DNA from: Linyphia triangularis
Taxonomy: Eukaryota; Arthropoda; Arachnida; Araneae; Linyphiidae
Reading direction: 5' to 3'
Assembly: GCA_963978545.1 (NCBI GenBank)
Contig: OZ021731.1
Span: forward strand, 27,914,093 to 27,978,092
Length of the DNA: 64,000 bases
Shown here: one piece after another, positions 32,158 to 45,470 of the stretch
Numbering within the stretch: position 1 is the first letter of the stretch
Layout: every line of letters begins with the position of its first letter
Made by a program: the position numbers and the translations under genes
Notes under the pieces: generated by a model
Seen by the model: only the letters and a program-made list of their open reading frames with translations
The model's database searches: none
Told to the model about the DNA's origin: nothing

Positions 32158-32605
32158 ACGCCCCCTACTGGCAGAGGAACTGTTTTTTGCCGTTTCTTTA
32201 CAGGCTCTACTTCGTCACAATCGGTGGAACTAATCATCAGCTGTAGGAGTGAATTCGGCTATTTCATGCAAAGAAAAATTATGCGCACAAAATCCGATGT
32301 GCATTTAAATGTACGCGGGGTCTCAGGAGGATATAGCTTTGGCTGAGCTATTTCATGACGTCACTCACTTGGCGAATCACTATTGACTAACTCGGCTATA
32401 AGACGTCCCATGTAAGATTATTGCGCAGTCAATCAGCGAGAAGTAAAACCGGATCGCACATCACTATAGCGTATCCAATAAGGTCAGAATAAGTTCTCTT
32501 GAACTACAGATATTGTATTATTTCGCTAAAAGATATGATTACGTAGGTTTTCTCAAATTGCCAAAATTGTGATTTTCTCCTTTCTATCGTGCTGCCATCT
32601 ACTGT
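32158..32605 (-). promoter_or_regulatory. two CTCF-like cores flanking a CRE (putative insulator/enhancer)
   Basis: Compared with the CTCF consensus CCASYAGRKGGCRS, the minus strand has CCAGTAGGGGGCGT at 32158-32171 (13 of 14) and ACAGTAGATGGCAG at 32592-32605 (13 of 14). TGACGTCA lies between them at 32356-32363. The segment belongs to none of the repeat families above. Function is inferred from motifs only. Confidence 0.4.
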
Positions 32606-34490
32606 GCACTATCAACACTAATCAAAAAAAAAAAATTACTATATCTGTGGGTTTTTTCTACACAATGTGCAATTGTAAATAAACTATTTTTCAGAAACTG
32701 AGGTCTTAGTTTTTAAATTGATAAAACATTTAAAAATTTGGGGTTTGTATGAAAGGAGGGGAAATAATCATCACCTCGTCTTTAACGTCAGACAGACGGT
32801 AGTAGCTATTCTGTAAGCTTAATATTAGTGTGGTGTATGATCTAAAAAAGGCTAATATTTCTGTTTGGTTCGAGCTAATAACAACTTCTGCTAGGTCATG
32901 GATAAAGATTTTTTTTTAAAGTAGCTCTTCTATTGGAATAACCAAAATGTGGATTATTGACCTTTTTCAAATCCAAGATGATTTTTAATTGATTAAATAT
33001 TTTTTTTTTTTTTTTCAAAGCTTAGAATATTTAATAACTTTGAAGTGCTATTTCGAAGTTACGAATGGCCTCAAACTCGTCACCATTTTTTGGCGTCCTT
33101 CTCTTTAATTTGAATTCATTTCCAGCGAGCGAAATCCTCTTTCAAGGGCGAATGCAACGACCCGCTTTGCAGACGACATTCACTTGGAACAATGACAAAT
33201 CTTTTTTTAAAAAAATAGATTCTTTTTTGAGCAAAGAAAAGGCGATTTTGTGCTTTCGCGAATAATAAAAGAAAAAAAAGAACGAACAATAGAGTTTATG
33301 ACCAAAGCGGCTATATTTAGAATTGTATATCCGAAATCTGCAACTAAAAAAAGTATTGTTCTTGAACCAAATTTTTCCATATTAAGTTCAGCATGAATGG
33401 CAACAAGGTTCATTATACTTTCAATGATTGTGGAAAATTGACTAATCCTGGAAAATTCTAGTTCTTAGCGATTTTTAAGCAAAGTTAATTTGATATGAAA
33501 CAGAACGAACAAAAAATATCTCTAAAGCAGATAGACAATAAATAACATAAGCAGAGGTTGTAGTGTAACAGATATATCCTCTGAAGCACTAGTATCTCTT
33601 ATTGCCGGCAGGTGAAGCGATAATGCCAACCCGTTGAAATAACAGTGGCGTGAAGGATAATGGTGGCCGCTGTACGTTAAATTTCTAAGGGTAACAAATG
33701 TCGTCTTGTCGATTTCGGGGAGTTGGGAAAAGGTACTCGCCATATACGTCACCAGACTCGCCAACTTGGCGGTATTATTTATAATTTTTTTTTCATATTA
33801 GCAGTATTGTAGATCGTCAACCTTAATACATGGAGATTTCAGCCATCAAATGTAGGCGAATTGAAAACGCTTTTTATTTAAACATGATGCACAGCAATAG
33901 AAACTTGTGTAGAAGTCCTTTAGTAATAGTTACTTTTACTTTTCACAATCCATTTTTTTTATTTGGAGAAAAATTAAACTTACTAAAACGTTTTAGCAGT
34001 AAGATAGCCAGGAAACCTTCAGAAATAAAATTTCACATTTCAATAACATAAAATTCTTTCGAATCGCAAACGATTACCACATTTCTTCGGTTGAGCAAAT
34101 GCAAGCTGAGTAAAGATATCTGTACAATTACTTTTTCAACGCATGTTGTTTATATGCCGAGAAACCACTATTTGGATTACAAGTCGTCGGCTTAAAATTT
34201 CTTTTGCATAATAGCTATTGAGTTAATCATGCGTTGATTTAAATCATTCAGTCATTATATTAAATCAAAAGGTAATGTTTCAGAACATCATTAAAATTTA
34301 AAAGCTATGGATGACTGATAAAATTCGGAAATCATAGTATCATTCTGTATCAAGAAGACAAATGTTACAAATGCTAATGAAAAAGTAAACCTATAAGCTA
34401 CGTGGGAATAAATACCTTAACTATTCGAGTTTTAATGCATCTATATTAATATATATTTTTGTCAGTTCTTGTTTTCGGGCATCTAGGCTT
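32606..34490. other. intergenic, unassigned
   Basis: AT-rich, with several short frames (33065-33265, 33522-33764 minus, 33830-34051) lacking any domain. Nothing convincing. Confidence 0.35.
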
Positions 34491-34493
34491 GTT

Positions 34494-35930
34494 TTTTACT
34501 TTCAATTACCCAAATGTATAAATAAGATAATAGACTGAGAGGCGACTGCAATTTTTGGACCCCATCGAACATCATTCTGAATTTTTTATAGAAATTAGAG
34601 AAAAGTTAGTACACTACGAATCCACTGGTCTGCCGTGGCAAAAATGGCCGAAACTGGTCAAAAATCGACTTTTAATGAGTTGAACTAAATCCAATTGCCA
34701 AATGCTCCATAACTTACCATATAATGAGCATTTTTTTTTTTTTATTTGGTAACCCTCACTTTTTAATTTTCAATTAAGAAGGTTGCAGACGATTCAGATA
34801 TCTGGCGACGGTCTACATGCATCTATTAAAAGAGAGCCAAGTTGGCAAAAAATATTTCGTCACTTATGAAGTAACTGATGTCGCCAATTTGCTTACTTTT
34901 CAAAGATATAAGTTTTCCGAGCCAAGGATCAGAAATCGTTTGCGCTTTTTGTCATTGAAAATCAAAATGAAGTGGGTTGCCAGACGAATAAGTTTGTTCT
35001 ATTTTTGGCAAGTTATGACATATTTGGCAATCGGATTTTAGTTCAACTCATTCCGAGTCGATTATTGATCAGTTTCGGCCATTTTTGCCACGGCAGACCA
35101 GTGGATTCCTAATCTACTCACTTTTCTCTAATTTCAATAAAAAATTCAGAATGATTTTCGATGAGGTCCAAAAATTGCAGTCGCCTCTCGGACTATAATG
35201 AAAGCATAGCATTCGTTCAAAAAAAAATAAAAAAAAATCGATTTCTTTGCATTTCTCCACGTTTTGTAACATCCTGATATCAAAAAAGTGATCTAGAAAA
35301 AATGTCTGTCTGTGTGTATGTTTGTCTGTGGTCTGCATAACTCCCGAATAAATTGACCTACGATGTTCAAATTTGGTATGAGGGTCAGTGGTGGCCATAG
35401 GACCTACCATTAAGGTTTTCGTCAAAATCGCGCATGCGCATAAGGTACCTGCCTTTGAAAAAATCATGTTTTTAAATGATTGCTAAAAAACGACTCTAAC
35501 GATTTTGATAAAAATCGCTGTGGTAATGCCTCTTAAGGTGTTCTAAACATCCCCACCTTCAAAATTACCGTAAAAATGCTTCAAGGGCGAATAAAGGGGA
35601 AAGACGAATGCCTTTAACACAGAGTTCTCTTTTCTTGAGCATACCTCATCAACGATCGGTTTTTCATCTCTCCTCAATTTCGCTTAGGGGAAATATAAGG
35701 ATAATATAAGGATTATCGAAAAGTATATTGCTATATTGGCGGAGGTGGATTTTTTTTTTTTTTTTTTTTTTTGACTCATACCAAAAAAAAAAAATTATCG
35801 CCAAAAATATTACTAAACTGGCCATTTCTTCTAAATGAATGATGAAAATATACAAACGGTAAATGACACAAATCCACGTCACTATATTTTAGTGTAATTG
35901 AAAGTTATGTGAAGTTCCATACCCCTAGTT
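34494..35930 (+). repeat. Family B copy 4, split by Foldback-A copy 4
   Basis: The 5' tip 'ctttcaattaccc' (34499) is separated from 'ataatgaaagcatagcattcg' (35194 on) by the foldback element; the rest follows to 35930. NRF1-type site cgcgcatgcgca at 35429-35440 (perfect). The 117-residue minus-strand frame at 35114-35467 spans both repeats and is spurious. Confidence 0.88.
34533..35193. mobile_element. Foldback-A copy 4, nested in Family B
   Basis: Full length with GACTGAGAGG and CCTCTCGGAC ends bounded by TA. The interrupted Family B sequence gives the empty site, supporting the element boundaries and a TA target. Confidence 0.92.
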
Positions 35931-35937
35931 TTCATTT

Positions 35938-36505
35938 TAAATCTTTTATATTAACTTCGAGTTTGTGTGTATGGTAGGAAAATCTGCTGGAATGTAACTC
36001 ATTAGCCGTCATCCAATCGAGCTGAAACTAGGAAAGGAAGATAGATTCGTTATCAATGACATTGCCTTCATTAAATTTTGCCACTAAAAGGCAGCTTTTA
36101 CGCACGCATGTACTGTCGCATCCGATTACCAAGATAAAAAATCCCACTTCCCGTCATCCAATCGAGCTGAAACTTTGAAAATTGGAAATCCACTCGTTGT
36201 CGATAACAATGCTTTCTATCAAGTTTTGGGATCTGTCACTCAATGACCAGTTTTTACACACATTTCTATTGCCTTACGTCAGGCTTATCAACTTTTTTAC
36301 TCACGTTCTATAATCCATTTACCTAGCTTAATTCAAACGTATGCAAATTAGCTGTATTTAATGACTGAGGCGATTCCCTATTAAGGTTGACGAGACGAGG
36401 ACATATTCTTCGGAGGGAGGCTAATTAAGCCCCTTCCAATCGAGCTGAAACTTGGCAGATAGACTCACTGTGGATGACAAACTATTCAATCAAGTTTTGA
36501 GGCAC
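35938..36505 (+). repeat. Family C copy 2, with an internally triplicated module
   Basis: The 'tccaatcgagctgaaac' module occurs at about 36010, 36159 and 36434, each followed by 'gata.a.tcg.t' and 'caa(g/a)ttttg'. Directly follows Family B copy 4. Confidence 0.65.
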
Positions 36506-36547
36506 AAAAAAAAGAGTTAGTAAATAGCTCTGAATGGATGTTGCCCA

Positions 36548-36618
36548 CCTGTTGGCTGTGTGGTTAGCGCTCTGGTCTCACACGCCGAAGGTGCCGGGTT
36601 CGAATCCCGGCCAATAAA
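36548..36618 (+). tRNA. tRNA-Val(CAC)-like pseudogene or SINE head
   Basis: D-arm-like 'ggctgtgtggttagcgc', anticodon-loop-like CTCACAC (anticodon CAC) and a perfect T arm 'ccgggttcgaatcccgg' occur with tRNA spacing. The acceptor stem does not pair, and there is a C-A mismatch in the anticodon stem. So it is a tRNA-derived sequence, not a working tRNA. Confidence 0.5.
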
Positions 36619-36675
36619 ATTAGTGGCAGCAAATCCAAAGTCCATTTGTTAGAAAATGAAACATCTAAACGAATT

Positions 36676-37200
36676 TTCAATGGACAATTACACATTTTTT
36701 TATTCCTATTCTATTCTAATAAATGCTTCAAAAAGGCCATAAACACAAAAATTTGTTCTCACTGCGCTTTCTTTTTAATTTTCAACCTAAGTTTACCAGT
36801 TAGACTTTGGCGAGAAAAAGATTCATTCTACTCGAATTGAATGTGACGTCACTTGTTCTGAACCAACTTGACTTGAAATGCAGCAGCGGAAAACAGTTTT
36901 GCAAGTTTCTCGCAAATCGAGCTAACCTGTACGGGTTATGACAACTGTTTACCAAACCAAAGCCATTTGACAGAAACCTCACGAAAACCTTCGAGAACGG
37001 AAGGATGTCTTGACCTTACAGCTATAGCGGAGTGTTTTGATCGGACTGATTTTGGCTCGGTTTTGGGGCATTTTCTTTTCTTAATATTCAAATAACTAAT
37101 TTTTAAAAAAAACTTTTGTTCGAATCTTTGGAATCAGAAAGACATTCTTCATAAATTTAAACTAATTTCACTCGTTTTTAAAAAATGCGGGAATTTTCGG
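36676..37200 (+). mobile_element. Family E TIR element, copy 1, with a TGACGTCA site
   Basis: Left 'caatggacaattacacattttttt' and right 'aaaaaatgcgggaatttt' match the termini of the copies at 53026 and 58566. CRE TGACGTCA at 36844-36851. Frames at 36646-36840 and 36800-36982 are inside the element and not gene-like. Confidence 0.75.
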
Positions 37201-39654
37201 TTATAATGAGTTATATTAATTTTTTTTCTGGGAACAATTTTCGTTGGTTATGTAATGCCAAGGAGCTACCACAAACACAAGTTGAAAGGCGTCACTACAT
37301 ATTATCATAACAGATTTCCGAATGAATATAATGATAATAAATGCTAATACATAACTTTTCTCAATATATCAAAGTCAGCCTTAGGAACAAGTTTCCTTAA
37401 CAAAACTCAAGCCTCGTGCAATAATTCTATGATTATCTACAAATTTCCTGTCATGTGGTTTATTAGATGATCGAATGCACAAGAAAGCATTGCCTTTGAG
37501 CCAAATAAATATGGATTTAATACATAATTCAGTTGACAGGTCGCGCTACTCCATCCAAGTATACAGACGACATCTTGCTGACGTCATTTGTCGTAACTAT
37601 GGAAACCAACGCAATGAATATTGTGTCCCAAACATATTAGAACATTAAGGATTTTTATTTTTTGCAGATGTTTGGAAATAATGGAAATATATGTTGAAAC
37701 AAATTCCGTCTTTTCTTTTTAGGAATGTTTACTAGAGGTAGGAGAAAAGCGTAGGTCTCATTTATCGAGAATAAAGCAGGTGTTCTATTTTGTCGATTTT
37801 CTACTTTTGAGAATGGAGATCATTTTGAAAAAAACATTGTTATCGTCTGGTAACAAAATGATGTTGCAAAATGTATAATAGACTTTATATTGACACCACA
37901 GTAACTGCTTTTTAAAATGTCTAATACTGAAAAATGGAATGGGGGAATGCGATTGGCCAACTGAAATTTAATATTCGAATGGATATTTAAAAGTGTTATT
38001 GTGATTGGTCGTAAATTTTACTTGACAAAAAACCCATTCCAAATAAAAATTTGCAATTTGGTAGGCAAAATTTTTCTTCGGTTACGGTGTCCTTATATAT
38101 TTTCTGTTGGTTATTTTAAATAGTGATAGTAACATCGGGGTGGAGCACATCTATAAAATATTTAGATTGGTAAAAGAGGTCAAAAAATAAAAGACTGCAT
38201 CTAATAATAGTTTATTGAAGAGAAATGGCTTTATTTATAAAATAGCTTTAAATAAGATTTTTATTTTCGTATTTTATAAACAAAAAATGGACTTCTCAAT
38301 AAAATGAATTCAATTAGTATTTTTATTTTCTCATTCACAGATCTTTTTACATTAAACTCCCTAATTGAAATCCAGACAGTCTTTTTTGAGAAGTTAATCT
38401 TATTATCTTTCCTACATTTCCTACGTTTTAGTTCTAATTGAACTAAAGCTACTTAATCTAAAAAAAGGGCTTTTTTAAAAATACAGCAATGGAGCGAATC
38501 TATTCTCATTAGTGTGAAGAAAGAAAAATGTCATTTTCTAGACAAACACATCACATCCTACTTAACTAAGAATTAAGCAGTTGAAAATCATTTGGGTCTT
38601 TTCCATGACAATTTATCCATTTTCAAAAGAAGGTAGTTCGTTGAGGCTTAGCCCATTGTATTTTTTTTTTATGAGTTTCTCACTCTAGTTAGCCACTACA
38701 ACTTCGACTTTTCCCTTTGTTCCAATCGGGTCCGATTCGAGCTGTTCCAAATGTGATGTAGTTCATGAAATCGCCTGCTTTCAGTAGCCATTTTTTGTCT
38801 GTATACTATCCTTCCTGAATGGCTGGCTTTAACCGCGCATTTTCTGACCTCTGACGGTCATTATTGGGAAATCAAATTAGTTATGTTTTTGGGGAGTATA
38901 TATATTCCATAAACTATCTTCCGTGTTGTTTTATTTATTATTTGAAATCGTCTGTTTCCTGATTGTCTGGTGAGATGACAGTTTGACGGATGACACAGGG
39001 AAAACGGAATATTAGAAGATTGAAATTGCGGACAAAATCACCCCATATACTCACATGAGAAGATATTTTTGTTGTGAGGATAAAAAAATGGCAGTCTTGT
39101 TTATATATTTTTTTTTTTAAATAAAATATAGTTAATTACTTGAAATGCAGCTTTTTCCAGATCTACAAATTTAGTATATAATCCAAATCATCACCATTCG
39201 CTGAAGTATCAATAAATTAAAATGTGTTCTTTTATTTCTCGATGTGTTTAATTTTTCAATATTTATACTAAGCAAGAAAACTACCAACTTATTATCAATC
39301 TAAAATGTTTTGCTCTAGTTTTGACAAAAGGAATTTCTAATTTATATCTGTTCAAAGTTCTCCAGTAATGTCATTTATCTTACAATGTAAATATTTCTCC
39401 ACCCTTTTGAATAATAATAATAATAACAAACTACTTACGAACATTTAGAAGTAGATTGTCAATGTGAGGCCTTTTCAACTTCGATTAATGACATTTTTGA
39501 AAAATGATTAAAATTTTCGCAAACTGGTATTCAAGTTCTCATAGGATTTTTTATTTTTTATTTTTGGTCTAAAACTTTACATTCAACAGGTTTTTTTTTT
39601 TTCCTTTTCCAGAAATTAGCTTCCTGTCCTTAATGTGCCAAGTAGATACTTTTA
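37201..39654. other. intergenic, AT-rich, no recognised gene
   Basis: A TGACGTCA palindrome at 37579-37586 is the only motif of note. The 37950-38040 stretch shares a small dispersed repeat with 20700-20790. Confidence 0.4.
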
Positions 39655-39905
39655 CATCGATAATGTGTTTAATGGAGACAGGTGCATATTAAATAGGTCA
39701 TGAATTCAATGTCCTCTCGTTGGTGTGGTGGGGTTGGAGAGGAAGATGTGCGCGATAAGGTTTCGACCAATATCAAAAATCGTACCGAGTTCCCAGTTCA
39801 AAATCACGAGGCGTATTTAATAGTGATAATCACTTCATAGTAGCCCAAATAGACAGCCGGAATCGCGCAAACTGATCTAAACTATAAGAAGTTTTTACCG
39901 TCAAC
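39655..39905 (+). repeat. SINE-2 copy (body)
   Basis: 'aataggtcatgaattcaatgtcctctcgttggtgtggtggggttggagag...gcgcgataaggtttcgac' matches 59280-59370; the tRNA-like head is lost or beyond recognition. Confidence 0.55.
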
Positions 39906-39998
39906 AAAAAGTTCGCCAACGATGAACGAGATAATACGTAAGTACCCTCAAACAAAATGTATGTATAACGGTTTTGTAATGTCACGGATTGCCTCAAG

Positions 39999-40274
39999 TT
40001 AACTCGATACTCTTCCGTTAGACGGGTATCAAAAACCGCCCAAGTCTGAAAATTGGCGCGGTTATAATCAAACTGAAATATATTTACGCCCGAAAATAAT
40101 ATTTTAATCTCATGGACTTTTATTTTTATTATAGTTAATTCTGTTATTTAAATATATTTATGACGATTTCTTATAAGGTTGCCGTAAATGATCGGAAGGT
40201 TATTTAACTGTGAGTTATCGCTGCAATTTGGAGATTTTTATATGCTAAACTTTTTAACGGAAGAGTATCGTTAA
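39999..40274. mobile_element. short MITE with TTAA target duplication
   Basis: Element 40003-40270, 268 bp, ends CTCGATACTCTTCCGTTA and TAACGGAAGAGTATCG, flanked by TTAA on both sides (39999-40002, 40271-40274). TTAA points to piggyBac- or Kolobok-type mobilisation. Single copy in the window. Confidence 0.75.
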
Positions 40275-40349
40275 TTTTTTTAAGCAATCATTTTCTCATG
40301 GTCTCGATAGTATGGACACTCAATGTCATGATACTAGAAATTCATTATA

Positions 40350-40994
40350 GTGCGAGAGGCGACTGCAATTTTTGGACCCCGTCGAACATTATTCTGAATT
40401 TTTTGTAGAAATTAGAGAAAAGTGAGTAGATTACGAATCCACTGGTCTGCCGTGGTAAAAATGGCCGAAACTGATCAAAAATCAACTTGGAATGAGTTGA
40501 ATTAAAATCCGATCAACTTGCCAAAAAGAGAATAAACTTTTTCGTCTGGCAACCCACTGCATTTTGATTTTCAATAATAAAAAGTGCAAACGATTTCTGA
40601 TCTCTGGCTCGGAAAACTTGTATCTTTTAAAAGTAAGCCAAATTGGCGATATCAGTTACGTCATCAATGACTTAATGTTTATTGCCAATTTGACTAATTT
40701 GTGAAAGATGCAAGTAAGGCATAGCCACACATCCAAAACGTCTACTACCTTCTTAATTGAAAATTAAAGAGTGAGGTATCACCAAATAAAAACAAATGTT
40801 CATTATGTGACAAGTTATAGCGCATTTGGCAATTGGATTTAGCTCAACTTATTAAAAGTCGATTTTTGACCAGTTTCGGCCATTTTTGCCACGGCAGGCC
40901 AGTGGATTCGTAATCTACTCACTTTTCTCCAATTTCTATAAAAAATTCAGAATGATGTTCGATGGGGTCCAAAAATTGCCCTCGCCTCTCAGTC
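40350..40994. mobile_element. Foldback-A copy 5
   Basis: Bounded by TA. Central palindrome 'ttacgtcatcaatgacttaa' has two changes. Confidence 0.9.
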
Positions 40995-41008
40995 TATTAG
41001 AAAAGTCG

Positions 41009-41009
<1 letters not shown>

Positions 41010-41043
<34 letters not shown>

Positions 41044-41513
41044 CTCCAGCTAAATACTAACACGCGAGATTGCAAATAACTTGGAAAAGAATGCACCTAT
41101 AAATTTGTTTATGGTATGCTAAGATAAAGTGTAACTATTTGATAAAGCGTGTTTTTGAAATAAATCTATTTTGGAATAAGACAGAAGGGAATCAAAGAAC
41201 CCTTTGGAACACTTTTGTCAACAGCCACTCTTTTAAGCAGGGCAAAAACCCGGAAAACAATTTTGGGTTGAATCCAGTACAGAATCCTGGCTCCATCACA
41301 TATTCGGTTACACTAATTTTTTTTTTTTTTTTTTTTAATTTGTTGTTGCCTTTCAAAAGTGGTTTGTGGTCTTACTTGGGAAGAATTGTTTAGAGAGAGC
41401 GAGGGGATAAAGTTAACCTGTTAAAATTTGATGAGACAATTTTGTTTTGGAAGTTGATTATTTTACGTAAAAAGCACGCTCAATTTCTGGAAGGAGTTAA
41501 GATTAACTAAATT
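41010..41513. other. intergenic with T27 tract
   Basis: A T-run at 41013-41039 and another near 41319-41336. The 84-residue frame at 41139-41393 reads through the latter as poly-Phe and is not supported. Confidence 0.4.
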
Positions 41514-42212
41514 AGGGGTGGGGAACATTGCACAACTTTCAATTACACTATAACAGTGATGTAAATTTTTGTCATTTACCGTTTTTATATTTTCATTCAT
41601 TCATTTGGAAAAAAATTGCCAGTTTGGCAATATTTTGTACCATAACTCTTGTATGGGTCTTAAGAAAAAAAAAAGAAAAAAAAAACCTTCGTCACAATAG
41701 ATGATTTTGGTGATTTACTTTTTAATAATTCTTATATCATCCTTTCTTTAAATTGAAACTGGGAAGAGAAGAAAAAACGATCGTCGATGAGGTATGCTCA
41801 AGGAAAGAGAACTCTGTGTTAAAGGCATTCGTTTTCAACTTTTTAAGCCATTAAATTATTTCTAAGGAAATTTCGGAGGTGGGGATGTTTAGCAGCGATT
41901 TTGAAAAAAAACGTTGGAGCCGTTTTTCAGCCAATCATTGAAAAACATTTTTTTTTCAATGGCAGCTACTTTATGCGCATGCGCTATTTTGACGAAAACC
42001 TTAATGGTAGGTCCTTGTGCCATCACCAACCTCACACCACATTCGAACATCGTAGATCAATTTGTTTGGGAGTTATGCTGACCGCGTACACACAAACATT
42101 TTTTCTAGATTACTTTATTGAGATCAGGATTTTTTTTTTTATTATCTTTTTTTTTTCTTCTACCGAATAGTATACTTTCATTACCATATGTATTACATAT
42201 GAGTAATTGAAA
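41514..42212 (-). repeat. Family B copy 5
   Basis: Reverse orientation, from 'ggggtggggaacattgcacaactttcaattac' to 'actttcattaccatatg...gtaattgaaagta'. NRF1-type site tgcgcatgcgct at 41974-41985 (one mismatch). Confidence 0.88.
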
Positions 42213-43235
42213 GTAAAAAATTCCTCCAAAGTTAAAAGTTGACCAAGTGCAACAGTATTTGTTAATAAAAATACTTATATCTTAATAAAAAGTAGTATAA
42301 TGCATGTTCATAATAGTATGATATATATATCGTATTTTTTTTTCTTTTTTTACAATTGAAAACTTTAAATCACTTTTTCTCAGTGTCACTACATTTAAAA
42401 GTTAATGTTATTTTTCTTTAGTAGTTTTTAGACGGATTGAATGTTTTTAAAAATGGGGGTATTTTCTTGAAAAGGGGGGGGGGGAGAGAGAGAGAGACGC
42501 GTCTACCCACACTTCTAGCACTGCACACACAATCTGCTTGTAAGAACTTTTCCCAACAAAGAACAAACTCCGTCTATACCACTCTCAATCATGTGACCTA
42601 CCTTCACCCACATGAAGCCCGGAAATCCAAAAAACCTGACCTATTCACTTCAGTTCAATACCCCTTTTATTAATTACGACGCCCGTAACCATAATCCCCT
42701 ATACAAATCCCTCGCCGAATAAGACGCCATTACCCCATAATGCGTTTGTTTCACGCCAACTTATTAAATACCACTAATTAAATAATAGTTGGTGTTGTTG
42801 AACGTACAGAGTGGAAATCCTTTTTATGTACGCGGGTGTAATTAGATATGGCGATTGTGTACTGGGACAAGGGGTTGTAATTGTAGCTTTGGGAGGTTGT
42901 TATTTTTGTAGTGGAACTTTTCATGCAAATTGGTTTCCAGCGTATTTATTTAATGGGGAAAGTTCTTTTTCGTGTCGTGTTATGTAACGATAAATGTTGG
43001 ACTTATTGAGGGAATTCGTAGAAAAATGGGAAGTTAAAGCATCTAAAGTAGGGATTGGGACAAGGATTTATTTTTTAATAGATGCATTGTCTTTATCATA
43101 GAAGTTAATCTGTGACAAGATAAGATTACCCGCCGAAAGTGATTGATACAACTTGGTTATTAACTTATGGCACCGTTGTTGCAAAAGTGACACAACTAAT
43201 CATATAATCCATAAAAACCGAGTTTTTAAGAAATA
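42213..43235. other. intergenic, unassigned
   Basis: A G-run and GA microsatellite at about 42474-42497, followed by a C-rich 42500-42730 stretch. The 78-residue frame at 42437-42673 starts in the G/GA tract and has no domain. Confidence 0.35.
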
Positions 43236-43705
43236 ATTTATATGCATTTTCGATTTTTATATTCATTAACATAGAGCTGATATCAAAAACATTTCTATCA
43301 GCAAAATGTGCGGCAAACTACATTTCAAAATTTATTTATAAAAAATGAACGTGAATCTCACATACAAATATCATTGAGTTATTTTGATTAAAGTAATTTT
43401 ATTATTCATTCCAAAAAAAAAAAAAAAAAAAAATTTGTCAACAGGAAAGAGTTTTAACAATGATCGGCCCAATGCTATTTTAATGCGATTAGATGACGGC
43501 AAGTTGGTTTATTAGAATTCCGTAAAGCGACCTTTAATTGACAGTAACAGTCCCAACATTTGATAGAAGGCATTTTCATCGACATCGAATCTATCTGCCA
43601 AGTTTCAGCCTGATTGGATGATGGCAAGGAGGTAAATTCGGCCACCGCAGATTCCGTCGCCATCAACAAATATACATACACATAAAATCGAAGTTAATAT
43701 AAAAA
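43236..43705 (-). repeat. Family C copy 3
   Basis: Reverse complement of the family core ('gccaagtttcagcctgattggatgatggc', 'gacagtaacagtcccaa', 'atcagcaaaatgtgcggcaaact'), with an A22 tract replacing the usual AAAT region. Confidence 0.75.
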
Positions 43706-44672
43706 CAACAAGGGAGGTTTATACTACTCTGAAGTGACAGAGAAAATAGTAGAGTAACAAGGGGGGGGGGGGGTCTATTGCACCATTGCACTATGGTTTA
43801 TGGAGCCTGTTTTTTTGGTAAAAATCACATTTTAAAAATAGATTTTTGATCTTGTTGCTCGGAAGGAAAACGTTCCAAGTTACAAAGTTCCATTAATATT
43901 TAAAAAAAAAAATCACAGCGCTCTTTAATGTTCATTATTAAGTCTCTGAACGATTCCAAATTTTGAAGTTGTATACTGTTCTTGTATTTTAAAATATTTT
44001 TTACTTGAAATCAACTGTACTATACAAAGCAAAAAAATAATAAAAATATTTTTATTTTATCTAAAATGGGTATCATAAGTTCCATGGAAATAAAAAAAAA
44101 ATTAGAATATTCAAGGGATGAAATTTTGTACATTACATAGTTTGAAGTAGTTTTTTAAAAAAATGCTTCAATTTTCCATCGCAAATTTTTATATTTATGT
44201 ATTTTCCGATCTTTCCAGCTTATTTTAATATAGGTGATAATACTAGCAAATTGCAAAAATGCATATTATTCATAGGCATGTATACATTCAAAATCAGAGA
44301 TCTCTTTGTGTTGTAACTGAAAGAATGTTCTGCAGTTAATAAATTTGGCTTAAGTTTTAATCAAGCATGTCAAATTGTAGATGAAATTATGGATTTTTTG
44401 AGTTAGGATAATATAAAATGCCAAATTAAACGTATTGCACTATACGATATATCTTTATTGATACAAACTGCTATTATAGCGGTACGCAAAACAGGAAACT
44501 ATGATTTAGAAACAATTAAAAAAAAATTCAATAAAACTATACACAAGGCATGGAAAGTCCAGGAGCTTCTTCTAGATATAACGCAATTTAAAAAAAAAAT
44601 TACATTTTCCTGACTATAAAAAGGTTTAGAAAATAAAATCTAAATAAAAAACCATTAAATATGAAAATTACC
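43706..44672. other. intergenic, AT-rich, with a G-run
   Basis: A 13-14 bp G-run at about 43760-43773. No gene recognised. Confidence 0.4.
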
Positions 44673-45283
44673 AACATCATTCTGAATTTTTTATAGAAAT
44701 TGGAGAAAAGTGAGTAGATTACGAATCCACTGGTCTGCCCTAGCAAAAATGGACGAAACTGATCAAAAAACGACTTGGAATGAATTGAGCTAAAATCCGA
44801 TTGCCAAATATATCATAACTTGCCAAAAAGAGAAGAAACTTTTTCGTCTGGCAACCCACTGCATTTTGATTTTCAATGAGAAAAAGCGCAAACGATTTCT
44901 GATCTCTGGCTCGGAAAACTTGTATCTTTTAAAAGTAAGCCAAATTGGCGACATCAGTTACGTCATCAGTGACGTAATGTTTATTGCCAATTTGGATCAT
45001 TTGTGAAAGATGCAACATATCCACACATCCGAATCGTCTGCAACCTTCTTAATTGAAAATAAAAGAGTGAGGGTTACCAAATAAAAAAAAATGCTCATTA
45101 TTTGGCAAGTTATGGCGCATTTGGCAATTGAATTTAGTTCATCTTATTAAAAGGCGATTTTGGACCAGTTTCGGCCATTTTTGCAGACCAGTGGATTCGT
45201 AATCTACTCACTTTTCTCCGATTTCTATAAAAAATTCAGACTGATGTTAGATGGGGTCCAAAAATTACAGTCGCCTCTCAGTC
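44673..45283. mobile_element. Foldback-A copy 6 (left end truncated)
   Basis: Begins inside the left arm at 'aacatcattctgaat' and has a complete right end (CTCTCAGTC then TA). Central palindrome ttacgtcatcagtgacgtaa is perfect in both arms. Confidence 0.88.
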
Positions 45284-45470
45284 TATATTTTTGTGTCTAC
45301 CCAACGATCATGCAAAGCGTTCATTTCCCAACATTAAGCAGTCTATCCAGTAGTTTATCGATATTGATGGTCTTGACAAGCTTTGCTCGTTATGTATCTA
45401 GTTAAATTTCAGCCGTAGGCCTAATCTGCATAAAAAAAATCAGCTTTGGGCGCAGAAGTTTGTGACGAAA

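Noticed and set aside
34817..35467. ORFs crossing the Foldback-A/Family B junction
   Set aside because: They span an insertion boundary, so they cannot be ancestral coding sequence.
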